Position numbers and translations under genes: made by a program. Below are positions 48,975 through 56,613 of a stretch of DNA of 64,000 bases, in pieces. Source of the DNA: Candidatus Methylomirabilota bacterium (lineage in GTDB: Bacteria; Methylomirabilota; Methylomirabilia; Methylomirabilales; Methylomirabilaceae); the NCBI GenBank assembly GCA_003104975.1, contig PQAM01000010.1:486577-550576 (forward strand), given 5' to 3'. Positions within the stretch are counted from its first letter, which is position 1. Every line of letters starts with the position of its first letter. Below the pieces are notes generated by a model. The model did not search any database and had not been told where the DNA came from. It saw only the letters and a program-made list of their open reading frames with translations.

Positions 48975-50090
48975 CTACTGGGGGAAGAACTTGTAGATGA
49001 AGAAGCCGTGCTCGGGCTTCTCCTGGACAAATTTCATGGCCGAGATAAGAAGTTCCTGGTTGCCATCCCCGTCGATGTCTCCCACTGCTACGTCAGGGGT
49101 GTTCATATGGGTCGTGGCCCTGAGCTCAACCGTCGGCTGGGCCTCCATTCCTGTTGGCAGCTTGACCTCGTAGATCTCGTGTCCGCGAATGAAGAGGAGG
49201 TGGGGCCGCCCCAGCGCGCGCACGAGGACAAGCCTATTGCCCATGCATTCCTCAAACGGGAGGACAGACTGGGCCAACGCTCTCATGCCCTTGATCTTTA
49301 CATCATACCCGTAGACCTCGAATTGGCACTTCTTGTGGGGCTCGTCGTAGGTGGACGTCCCGTCTCCAAGGATCAGCAGTTCGTCACGCCCATCGCCATC
49401 CAGGTCCAAAGGGACGAGGCTCTGCACATCGTACTTGAGGTGGATCTTGGAACCCTGACGAAAGCCCTTACCCTCCCATGTGAAGAATACCACGTCGTCG
49501 AAAGCATATTCGGGGTCCTCCGGCATCCACCACGCCGCATCAATGGCCAGAGTTGTCAGCTTCGGGTCCACAAGCTTCCCGGCAACGAGAGCTTGGGGCT
49601 GGGCATCGAGGGGCACGCGAAACGTCTTCCGCTTCCACTGCTCCCCTTCTTTTTGAACCACTAGAAAGGCTCCTGCGGCTTTCTCCGGATCCTCGAAAAT
49701 AGGGGCATAGTAAATGAGCTCGCCTTTCGAGTTGCGATCGATATCGGCGACCACGAGTGCACTTAAGCTAACATTTCCCTCTTCGAGCATTCCAGTTTCT
49801 CTGAATGCCGCTAGGCTCCAGGTATAGAGATGTAGCTCAGTGAGACCGGCTCGCTGAGGGTTTCGGCTTTCAACGACGAGCACATCGGACTTCTCACCCT
49901 CCAGTCTGCCAGCGGCGAGGGTGCGGGTAAAGAGGTGGAGATTAGGGGCCAGAGTTTCCGAGAGGAAAAACGCTAGCTTAAGGGCGTCTCGTTGCGGCGC
50001 GGGAGGATAGGTCTCTGCCGCGCTTACTGTTCCCAAAAAGATCAGACCGATCGCGGCAACGGCGATAATAAGTGGACGCATGATTGTCAC
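48975..50090 (-). CDS. exported VCBS/FG-GAP-like repeat protein
   Basis: 371 residues. A signal peptide (MRPLIIAVAAIGLIFLGTVSAA, allowing the second ATG at 50081) is followed by a protein with repeated acidic loops: DIDRNSKGEL, DLDGDGRDEL and DIDGDGNQEL, i.e. DxDxDG calcium-binding loops as in VCBS/FG-GAP beta-propellers. No catalytic motif. It is the last gene of the operon that begins with the reverse transcriptase, and overlaps the upstream gene by 4 bp. Likely a periplasmic or surface binding protein. Confidence 0.8.
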   Translation of the reverse strand: MTIMRPLIIAVAAIGLIFLGTVSAAETYPPAPQRDALKLAFFLSETLAPNLHLFTRTLAAGRLEGEKSDVLVVESRNPQRAGLTELHLYTWSLAAFRETGMLEEGNVSLSALVVADIDRNSKGELIYYAPIFEDPEKAAGAFLVVQKEGEQWKRKTFRVPLDAQPQALVAGKLVDPKLTTLAIDAAWWMPEDPEYAFDDVVFFTWEGKGFRQGSKIHLKYDVQSLVPLDLDGDGRDELLILGDGTSTYDEPHKKCQFEVYGYDVKIKGMRALAQSVLPFEECMGNRLVLVRALGRPHLLFIRGHEIYEVKLPTGMEAQPTVELRATTHMNTPDVAVGDIDGDGNQELLISAMKFVQEKPEHGFFIYKFFPQ

Positions 50091-51217
50091 TGCTCCAAAA
50101 TGTTTGGGAAGTGGAAGTCAGAAACTCGTATGTAATCACGCCACTGACCATGGACGTGGGTAAGTTTCGGGGCGCAGTAGCTATAAGTTGCCCCTCCGTA
50201 GAGCTTCGCTCTTCTCGCAATTTCAACGCAATCGTCTCGTTTTCCTGGACCCCCTCCCTCATCCAGAATCGGTGACCAATCCACGGCCCAACCGTACTGG
50301 TGGAGGCTGTGATCTTTGGACCCTCGGTCCTTTTTGAGGGACTCATTGTACTGAGGGGTGCGGTAGGTGCTGGAACGATTATTCGCAAGTCGGTAGGCGG
50401 TATCTCTCTGTCGGGTCTGGCGCACCCAATCCGCATAAGCCGTCTGCGTGGCGGCCTCTCCAGCCGGCAGCTCGGGCTTGAGAGGGATGCGATCGCCTAC
50501 GAAGTCTTCTCGCGCAGGGACCTTGATGGCGTGGTCCACATATTGCTGGCGAACGGGGTCTGGGCTGCGCTCTGTCACGGTGACCGGGGTGGCGTCCCAG
50601 GTGTTCCCAAAGATGGTCACCTTCGCCATGAAGGTATAGGAAAGTGGCCCCGGCCTTCCGTCCTTCCCGTGAGGGGGCACATCAATCTGGGGCGTCCACG
50701 TTTCTCCCTGGCCGGTCAGGGTCGTCGATGGGCCACTGGTGGGATCAGCCGGCAGCTCCCAGCTAATCCCAGACGCGAACTGCGTATGGATGCGATCCGG
50801 CGAGATCGTCGCCGATGCCGTGAGGTTCGCCACCCGTGTCTCAGTCTCCGTGATAAACATCCAGGTTGCCTGGGGCTGGACGATGGTTAGCGTGGGGGCG
50901 ATGATCGCGATGGTGTGACTGGCCGAACATGGGGGACCTTTCGGGTTCAGATAATTGACGCTGATGGTCACCGTCTCCGGGCTGCTCCCTGTGTATGTGA
51001 AGGTGCCGGAAGCTCCCAAGGGGCTGAGGCCATGGGTCAGTGACCAGTCAAAGGACCCTCCTGGAACGGTGGCCGTTGCGGTCAGTGTGATGGTCTCGCC
51101 CACCACCGCCTCCGATGGCCCACTAACCGTGACGGTGCAGACCCAGGCATGGACAGGAGATTCCCACAGGACCAGCAGCACCCACCCCACGAAGAGACTT
51201 GCGGCGCGCGCCCTCAT
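50087..51217 (-). CDS. exported M15-type (VanY/DacB-like) peptidase with Ig-like N-terminal region
   Basis: 376 residues. The signal peptide is residues 1-25 (ending VHAW). Residues 27-120 look like an Ig/PKD fold (VSGPSEAVVGETITLTATATVPGG, TYTGSSPETVTISVNY). From about 240 the sequence matches zinc D-Ala-D-Ala peptidases: SLHQYGWAVDWS (SxHxxGxAxD) and HVHGQW for the last zinc His. It could cut peptidoglycan stem peptides. It overlaps both neighbours by 4 bp. A peptidoglycan hydrolase in a reverse-transcriptase operon is unusual. Confidence 0.75.
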   Translation of the reverse strand: MRARAASLFVGWVLLVLWESPVHAWVCTVTVSGPSEAVVGETITLTATATVPGGSFDWSLTHGLSPLGASGTFTYTGSSPETVTISVNYLNPKGPPCSASHTIAIIAPTLTIVQPQATWMFITETETRVANLTASATISPDRIHTQFASGISWELPADPTSGPSTTLTGQGETWTPQIDVPPHGKDGRPGPLSYTFMAKVTIFGNTWDATPVTVTERSPDPVRQQYVDHAIKVPAREDFVGDRIPLKPELPAGEAATQTAYADWVRQTRQRDTAYRLANNRSSTYRTPQYNESLKKDRGSKDHSLHQYGWAVDWSPILDEGGGPGKRDDCVEIARRAKLYGGATYSYCAPKLTHVHGQWRDYIRVSDFHFPNILEQ

Positions 51218-52668
51218 CGCGGCCTGACCCCTGTCGAACTCCCATCGCTTACGCTCTTCAGCCGCTTGGCAGCCTCCTTTTTCCAGACACCATCTCCACC
51301 GTCACCCACGGATTGATAGAGCTGAACGGCCTGATCCATGTGGCCGAGTCCTTCGTGAGCCCGACTCAGCTCATAGGTGGCGTAATCGTGATCTTTGTGC
51401 TTGGGATACCGGAACCGAAACTCCTCGTAGATCACCGCAGCCTCCGCGTGCCGCCCCTGATCCTGGCGAGTCTTGCCGAGCCAGAGATACGACTGGGAGG
51501 TGATCTGCTCAATGGCACTCTTGAGCCCGGGATCACGAGCCTGCCCTCTCAAGGTTTCGAACTCCGAGGCGATGGCGGCCGCCGCTTGTTCCACTACGTC
51601 GTAGCGGCCAACGGCATGTCCATGCCGCTCCATCTCGTAGTACGCCTTCATGGCCTCATAGCTTCCTGGCTGGGTCTCGATCACCTGATTGGCGAGGGCC
51701 AAGGCCGACGCAAAGGTTGCCTGGGCCAAAGCATGCTTCCCCTTCCAGTGGAGGTCTCGAGCAAAGTTCATCTGGCTGCGGTAGTCGGCAATGCCGTTGA
51801 CAATGTCGGCGATCTGTTTGAGCTCCTCCTCAGCCAGCTCTTTCCGTCCCGCGGCCCAGTGGCAGCTCACAATCCGCTGGTAGGCCTTTTGCACATAGAA
51901 GAGGTTTTGAGGGTAGCGCTCGATGTAGGCCCGGTAGTGGCGAATGGCTGCCTCACAATCCCGGGCGGCCATGGCCTTTCGACCGAGGAGGAAGAGGGCC
52001 TTCTTGGCAAAAGCATCATCACCCGGACGCTCAGCAATCCACTGGAGTAGGGCCTTGCCTGCCTCCACGTCTTCGTATTTGAGGTAGATCACGGCCAGGT
52101 CGTAGGTGTCTTTGGTCTCGAACGCTCGGGTCGGATAATGGCGTTGGAGGTGGCCGATAAGCTGTGCCTGAGCCTCACGCTCGCCGTGTTTCTCATAGGA
52201 GGCTAACAGCTTCGAAGCCGCCCGAAGCGCCACCTTGATCTCCTCAGGGCGTTGTGAGGTGGCGTGTTCGCTGACGATACGTGCGAGGAGCTGACGTCCG
52301 TCCGCCTCGGCGCCGTACTCCAGGTACATATGCGCCAGCCGCTCGAGGTCTTTCAAGTCACACTCCGGGGTGGGGTAGGTCGCTTTGAGGTAACTGACGA
52401 CCCGCTGAATCTCCTCGGTCTGCCCCTGGACTTGGTAGACTCTCAAGAGCTTCTGATAGATCGAGATCGAGGTCTTGATCTGCTGAGAAAATAGTGAGAG
52501 GCACTGCTGGTAGCGCGTGATCGCCTGAGCGTAGTTCTTGTCCCTCTCGGCGCTGAGGCCTTGCGTGAGGCACTCCTTTTCCCCGGCGGGCGCCTCCGAG
52601 ACCAGAAGGGGTATGCTCAGGAGGAGCAGGGCAAGGCTCAGTCCCACCTGTGCTCTTCGCGCCGTCAT
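51214..52668 (-). CDS. exported TPR-repeat protein
   Basis: 484 residues. After a signal peptide (about 1-29) come at least nine helical pairs of TPR type, for example YAQAITRYQQCLSLF, AIRHYRAYIERYPQNLFYV and AAVIYEEFRFRYPKHKDHDYATYELSRAHEGLGHMDQAVQLY (given here in parts). The last two repeats look like a YbgF/tol-pal-type TPR. It likely scaffolds the periplasmic products of the operon. Overlaps the nucleosidase gene by 4 bp and the peptidase gene by 4 bp. Confidence 0.82.
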   Translation of the reverse strand: MTARRAQVGLSLALLLLSIPLLVSEAPAGEKECLTQGLSAERDKNYAQAITRYQQCLSLFSQQIKTSISIYQKLLRVYQVQGQTEEIQRVVSYLKATYPTPECDLKDLERLAHMYLEYGAEADGRQLLARIVSEHATSQRPEEIKVALRAASKLLASYEKHGEREAQAQLIGHLQRHYPTRAFETKDTYDLAVIYLKYEDVEAGKALLQWIAERPGDDAFAKKALFLLGRKAMAARDCEAAIRHYRAYIERYPQNLFYVQKAYQRIVSCHWAAGRKELAEEELKQIADIVNGIADYRSQMNFARDLHWKGKHALAQATFASALALANQVIETQPGSYEAMKAYYEMERHGHAVGRYDVVEQAAAAIASEFETLRGQARDPGLKSAIEQITSQSYLWLGKTRQDQGRHAEAAVIYEEFRFRYPKHKDHDYATYELSRAHEGLGHMDQAVQLYQSVGDGGDGVWKKEAAKRLKSVSDGSSTGVRPR

Positions 52669-53486
52669 GGCGTAGCTTCTGGGGTGACAGGTGAGGACGA
52701 CATCTGCCTGACGAACTCCGTCACGATCTGGCCCAATCGTCCCTCAAAGCGTCGGAGCGAGTCCACGTACTCGTCCCCGGCCTGATCGCCTGCCCGGTCG
52801 GTGATGAGACGGATGAGGAGAAATGGCACGCCATGGGCTTCACAGGCCTGGGCCACAGCCGCCCCGGTCATATCCACGGCCTTGGCGCCGAAGCGTTTGA
52901 CCAGCCACTCCTTCTTCGGCTCGGAGGCGATGAACTGGTCGCCGGAGACAAGAGGCCCCTCCACGACATGAAATCCTCCATTCCGCTCTGAGAGTCGCAA
53001 GGCTGCCTCTCGTGCAAGGGTAGTGAACTTTCGCTGAGCCGCTGAGGAATCTTTTGTTCTCGACCCCTCGTTATCTCGCCCCTCCCAGATCAGCCCGTAC
53101 GGCTTCATGGTGCCGGTATCGTGCTCCAAGGCCGATTGGGCGATCAGGATATCGCCCGGCTCAAGCGCATTATCAAGGGCCCCGGCAGTCCCGAGGGAGA
53201 TGACCCTGTCCATGGGGAAGTGCTGGAGGAGCATCTGGGTGGTTATGGCATTCTGGATCTTCCCCCTGGGCGATCGGATGATCACCACCGGAACAGCGCC
53301 AATCCTCCCTGAGTAGAACTCTCGCCCATTCCTCACCACGACCCCTTCCCCTTCCATCGCCTTTCGGACCACCTTGAGGTCGGCTGTGCGGGCTACGATG
53401 ATCCCCAGGGCGGCCTGCGCCACGACCGGCAGCACAAGCGCGTGGAGGACGACGATCAGGCAGAGCGCCTTCCCCTTGAACGGCAT
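52665..53486 (-). CDS. exported nucleoside phosphorylase/nucleosidase-fold protein with substituted active site
   Basis: 273 residues with a signal peptide (MPFKGKALCLIVVLHALVLP... ending AQAA). The fold is PNP_UDP type: SLGTAGALDNALEPGDILIAQ near 97, and VDMTGAAVAQACEAHGVPFLLIRLITDRAGD near 195-225 (given as motif names). In MTA/SAH nucleosidases this last part reads VDMEGAA; here the catalytic Glu is Thr, while the Asp of xxxTD/SD is kept. It is either a changed-specificity enzyme or a binder. It begins 9 bp after the reverse-transcriptase stop. Confidence 0.8.
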   Translation of the reverse strand: MPFKGKALCLIVVLHALVLPVVAQAALGIIVARTADLKVVRKAMEGEGVVVRNGREFYSGRIGAVPVVIIRSPRGKIQNAITTQMLLQHFPMDRVISLGTAGALDNALEPGDILIAQSALEHDTGTMKPYGLIWEGRDNEGSRTKDSSAAQRKFTTLAREAALRLSERNGGFHVVEGPLVSGDQFIASEPKKEWLVKRFGAKAVDMTGAAVAQACEAHGVPFLLIRLITDRAGDQAGDEYVDSLRRFEGRLGQIVTEFVRQMSSSPVTPEATP

Positions 53487-53495
53487 GATCCGCCT

Positions 53496-54710
53496 TTAAA
53501 TCCTCCACTCCACACGCTTGAGCATGTCAAGCAGTTGCACCCCGGCCCTGGGATTTACCATGCGCGCGAGACTCACGCGCCCGCAGAGCGAACGCCTGAA
53601 GGCCTCCATGGCGAACCCGTCAGGGTCTTGGAGCCCCTTCTCAGTGAGGGCCCACCGAATCCGCTGGGTCTCCAAGTCCGCGGTGAGGCAGTTGTGGATG
53701 ACGGCCCGGAGCTTTTTCAGTTCCTGGCGAGGAAGGTTGGGTTTCTCATTGACGATCACGCCGGTGACCTGCTGTCGGCTCCCCTTGCGCATGACCCGGA
53801 TCTTCTCCTCGTGAACCTCAAACCCTTCCTCCCGGATGATTTCCTTGAAGAACGGAAGGCGCCGGACGATCCCCCCGTCCTCGCTGGAGATGGTCATGTC
53901 ATCTGCATAGCGGCTGTAGCGAAAGTTGAGCTGGTCCCCGAGGCGAGACAGTCTCAGATCGAGCCTCCGGCAGATCAGGTTAGAGAGAATCGGGCTCGTC
54001 GGTGCGCCGGTTGGAATAACATCGTGATAGGTGGTAAGCTGTGTCAACAGCAGCGCTACACCGTGAGGATAGCCGAGGGAGCCCAAGCACCCCAGAACCC
54101 GCTCGAAGGTGATGCTGGGGAAGAAGTCCTTCACATCCAGGTTGATGACGACCTGCCTGTCGAGGTGGAGCCGGGCGTTCGTCAGGATGGAGCGCTCTCC
54201 CCTGAAGCCGTGGGCGTCGGGATGGAGCTTGACCCGCTCCAGCAGTGCCGCGATTCGCTGCTGGATCTCCTTGAGCGGAGGTCTTGGGGCTTGGATCTTT
54301 CGCCTCTGGCCGTTTGCTTTGGGGATGGAGAAGACGTCGTAGTATCTGTCGGTACAAGTGGCGAGATCCGAGAGCTCGTTTTCGGAGACCTCTAAAAGTT
54401 TGGCGAGATGGGTACGAGTCAGGATGGGGATAAGCCCCCGTTGGACCATGGCCTCGGCGTAGGTGCTGAGAAAACTCAGGGCCCGGGGATCCAAGTGGCG
54501 GTTGGCTTCCAGGAGGGCCCTGACGGCCTTCCTCCGGCTTCCAGGTAGGTCGGCATCCTCGCTGTAGAAGGTGACCTTGTCCCCCTGCTGGAGGCGGATC
54601 CGGGCATAAGCGGCCAAGAGGTCTACCAATTCAGGTTCAACCCCGGCCCTCAGGTTGACCTGGATCAGGTTTCTGATGAAGGCCTCTTTGTCCTCATCCC
54701 ATCGAGCCAT
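53496..54710 (-). CDS. retron-type reverse transcriptase
   Basis: 404 residues. The core runs from about 120 to 340: KIQAPRPPLKEIQQRI, HGFRGERSILTNARLH with the retron NAxxH motif (178-182), the first metal Asp in NLDVKDFFPSI (192-200), GAPTSPILSN (235-244), YADD (268-271) with SRYADDMTIS, and VTGVIVNEKPN (VTG 315-317), the second retron hallmark. The N-terminal 110 residues are helical and have no obvious domain. No group II maturase, DGR or CRISPR-Cas1 part is present. The start ATG (54710) lies 20 bp beyond a 135-bp structured region that looks like its msr-msd. First of five genes in the downstream operon. Confidence 0.9.
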   Translation of the reverse strand: MARWDEDKEAFIRNLIQVNLRAGVEPELVDLLAAYARIRLQQGDKVTFYSEDADLPGSRRKAVRALLEANRHLDPRALSFLSTYAEAMVQRGLIPILTRTHLAKLLEVSENELSDLATCTDRYYDVFSIPKANGQRRKIQAPRPPLKEIQQRIAALLERVKLHPDAHGFRGERSILTNARLHLDRQVVINLDVKDFFPSITFERVLGCLGSLGYPHGVALLLTQLTTYHDVIPTGAPTSPILSNLICRRLDLRLSRLGDQLNFRYSRYADDMTISSEDGGIVRRLPFFKEIIREEGFEVHEEKIRVMRKGSRQQVTGVIVNEKPNLPRQELKKLRAVIHNCLTADLETQRIRWALTEKGLQDPDGFAMEAFRRSLCGRVSLARMVNPRAGVQLLDMLKRVEWRI

Positions 54711-54729
54711 GGCGCCCTTGCTCGAAAAA

Positions 54730-54864
54730 GTGAACCGGGGTCCCTTTTACTGAGACTCCTGAGCACGTAGCCGTCACGGCTACGTGCGCTGGCATGCATC
54801 GTGCGCGTCCCGCGTAGCGCGAGACCCTGCCGGATGGCAGATCTAAAAGAGGGCCCCGGTTCAC
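54730..54864 (-). ncRNA. candidate retron msr-msd RNA
   Basis: The region between the Cys-rich gene and the reverse transcriptase is closed by an inverted repeat: 54730-54749 with 54844-54864, 19 of 20 positions paired, starting with 11 perfect base pairs (GTGAACCGGGG/CCCCGGTTCAC), as for retron a1/a2. Inside, in minus-strand order, are three hairpins: a 5-bp stem with 4-nt loop (54840-54827), an 8-bp stem with 3-nt loop (54825-54807) and an 11-bp perfect stem with 3-nt loop (54787-54763). Short msr-like hairpins near a1 followed by a longer stem near a2 is the retron layout. The priming G cannot be fixed by eye. The a1 arm overlaps the stop of the upstream gene. Confidence 0.6.
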
Positions 54865-55217
54865 ATCCTGACCAACGAGAGGGAAAGGTACGGCTTAGGA
54901 GAGGTTTTGAGGTACGCCATGTTTGGGAAGGGGATCTGGCAGCACGCCGGGATTTCCCCTCTTCCGCTCAGGCATCCGTCGCATCGCCTCTCCTTTTTCT
55001 CGCACGCGATGTCGTACACGAGCCGCTGCAGATGGATCCCGCAATTTGCGCAGTAGGTCCGATATTCTCGGGGGAGTGGACGATGGAGGCTTCCACACTT
55101 CCGGCAGCGCAATCCCTCTTCGGCCCACCCCTTCTCGGCGCCAAGACCGAGACCAATGATTACTGAGGCCTTGAGGGTGACTCCCATAAACCCTCGCCGA
55201 GAGATCTCTCTTACCAT
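54861..55217 (-). CDS. small Cys-rich protein with twin-arginine signal
   Basis: 118 residues. SRRGFMG at 6-12 is a Tat motif (S/T-R-R-x-F-x-x), followed by a hydrophobic stretch to about 30. The mature part has zinc-ribbon-like CRKCGS and CANCG pairs and more Cys (CEKKERRCDGC, CC). The family is unknown. It is the first gene after the promoter at 55341-55313 and ends inside the putative msr-msd a1 arm. A Tat-exported metal protein suits the periplasmic character of the operon. The gene could also be unrelated to the transcriptase. Confidence 0.6.
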   Translation of the reverse strand: MVREISRRGFMGVTLKASVIIGLGLGAEKGWAEEGLRCRKCGSLHRPLPREYRTYCANCGIHLQRLVYDIACEKKERRCDGCLSGRGEIPACCQIPFPNMAYLKTSPKPYLSLSLVRM

Positions 55218-55312
55218 CTTCCACCCGCCCCCCTCGGACCTTACGCACTGAGCCGGATCGCCTCCTCACCCTCGTCTGTCAGCCGCTCTGGACGAAAAGA
55301 TGAATATTGCTG

Positions 55313-55341
55313 TATAAATCAAAATCATAGGAAATTGTCAA
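55313..55341 (-). promoter_or_regulatory. sigma70 promoter of the reverse-transcriptase locus
   Basis: On the minus strand TTGACA (55341-55336), 17 bp, TTTATA (55318-55313), in an AT-rich stretch. Expected start near 55306, 90 bp before the Cys-rich gene, so one transcript could cover 55306 to 48975. Confidence 0.65.
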
Positions 55342-55450
55342 GAAAAAAAGCATATACGGTAGAAATATGATCAAATATGATTAACTCTCACTTTTGTGAT
55401 AGAAGAGCAGTATACATAGTTCTGGCATTCAACAGCTCAAGTCAAGCGAA

Positions 55451-55854
55451 ATAACGCCGCAGATGCGCGAGTTCTCCGTCAAGACGACGCACAAATTGCA
55501 GGTGGTCGATATCACGTCGAGGGTTCGGGAGATTGCGGCACAGGACGGTCTGGAGGAGGGGCTGTGCACGGTCTTTGTCCCGCACGCGACGGCGCCGTCA
55601 CCATCAACGAAAATGCCGATCCCAACATCGGCCTGGATCTCCAGGACGCGCTGGTGAAGCTGATTCCGGAGGGGGTTTGGCGCCACGACCGGATCGACGA
55701 CAACGCGGCGGCCCACATCAAGGCGACCATCCTCGGCCCGAGTGAAACGGTGCCGGTGAAAAACGGAAAGCTGATGTTGGGGACCTGGCAGAGCATCATG
55801 TTCATGGAGTTCGACGGCCCCCGCGAGCGCCGCGTCATCGTCCAGGTCCGGTGA
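55451..55854 (+). pseudogene. decayed yjbQ copy (start codon lost, 1-nt deletion)
   Basis: 404 bp that align along their whole length with the 405-bp yjbQ at 48531-48935. The start codon is ATA instead of ATG, and one base is missing near 55590-55596, which changes VPHATAAVTINEN to a frameshift after VPHATA. The downstream part (GAVTINENADPNIGLDLQDAL...IIVQVR-type) is otherwise intact. It is non-functional unless a downstream start is used. Confidence 0.88.
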
Positions 55855-55936
55855 AGACGGTGTTGCCGCGGCGGACAATGCCGCCAAACGTCTTACCTAT
55901 CAGTTGCTGAGAGATCCGAACGGCGGCAGGGGCGGG

Positions 55937-56191
55937 TCATGCCGTGTCCACGAAGGTTGCAACCGGCACTTTCTCCTGCTTGGTCAACTCGCGCCAGTGT
56001 AGCCGCATTCGCTCGAGTTCCTTGAGCGTCTCAGCAGTGAGATAGCTCTCGCCGCAGCTCAAACAACTGACAACGGGCACGTTACGTACGAGGAAGCTGG
56101 AGCTGCCCCTGCCGACGGTCTGTGTCAGGCGTCGGACCTTCGCACCGTTCTTACCGCAGATATCACACTTCATATCATCGTATACTACCAT
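55937..56191 (-). CDS. YgiT/MqsA-type zinc-finger antitoxin-like protein
   Basis: 84 residues. CDICG and CLSCG (two CxxC pairs about 35 apart) form the N-terminal zinc finger of YgiT/MqsA-type proteins. The C-terminal half is short, with no helix-turn-helix. In similar loci a DUF4258 toxin gene sits upstream; here only a short frame (DPRPDATRIEW) remains upstream, so the toxin seems lost. Start ATG 56191 or 56173 (MKCDICG). Confidence 0.72.
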   Translation of the reverse strand: MVVYDDMKCDICGKNGAKVRRLTQTVGRGSSSFLVRNVPVVSCLSCGESYLTAETLKELERMRLHWRELTKQEKVPVATFVDTA

Positions 56192-56362
56192 TCTATCCGC
56201 GTGGCATCAGGTCGAGGGTCGTCACGATATGTGGAATTCTCTAGTCATTCTACGGGGTTGTCAACGAAATTTCAGAAGAGCCCACGGGGGCGGTGCCGCC
56301 ATGCCTGGCGGTGTGCTCATGGGCGTGAAAGTCTGTTGGGAGACCGCGCCACTCACTGACTC

Positions 56363-56459
56363 GTCATTGCGGGCGACCGGAGGGAGCGCGGCAATCTCAG
56401 CGTTTTTCAGATTGCGGAGAACGGTGAGATTGCTTCGTCGCGGCGCTCCTCGCAATGAC
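56363..56459. repeat. 97-bp palindromic repeat, copy 2
   Basis: GTCATTGCGGGCGACCGGAG at the start and CTCCTCGCAATGAC at the end, with GCAATCTCA and TGAGATTGC inside. Same family as 37927-38016. Confidence 0.75.
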
Positions 56460-56551
56460 CGACACGGGAGACTTTTGGAACAATGATGCGGACGGGAATA
56501 GGGGAGTGTTGGCCTGGGCATGATGATTCAACCCCCTAAGGCATAACTGGG

Positions 56552-56597
56552 TTGACATTGAGCGGTGCTAGTACCATAATGGTTCCATATTGTAACC
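56552..56597 (+). promoter_or_regulatory. promoter and operator-like palindromes of the vapBC-type pair
   Basis: TTGACA (56552-56557), 17 bp, CATAAT (56575-56580). The palindrome ACCATAATGGT (56573-56583) covers the -10 box and a near-palindrome GGTTCCATATTGTAACC follows (56581-56597), as expected for autorepression by the antitoxin-toxin complex. Confidence 0.6.
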
Positions 56598-56613
56598 GTT
56601 AAGGAGGCTCAAC

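Larger units (their letters stand above)
56192..56613. other. non-coding gap with palindromic repeat and vap promoter
   Basis: 422 bp without a convincing gene. It holds the palindromic repeat copy 2 (56363-56459) and the promoter/operator of the antitoxin-toxin pair (56552-56597). The minus-strand part next to 56192 carries a short remnant of a possible toxin C-terminus. Confidence 0.5.

Noticed and set aside
53496-54710. Diversity-generating retroelement or group II intron RT
   Set aside because: No template/variable repeat pair with A-specific changes, no accessory Avd, no maturase or intron domain V fold was seen; NAxxH and VTG favour a retron.
54730-54864. Whether the inverted repeat before the RT is just a terminator for the Cys-rich gene
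   Set aside because: The arms are 20 bp and enclose three hairpins, with no T-run after the second arm, and the arm overlaps the stop codon. A terminator is not fully excluded, so the RNA call is given moderate confidence.
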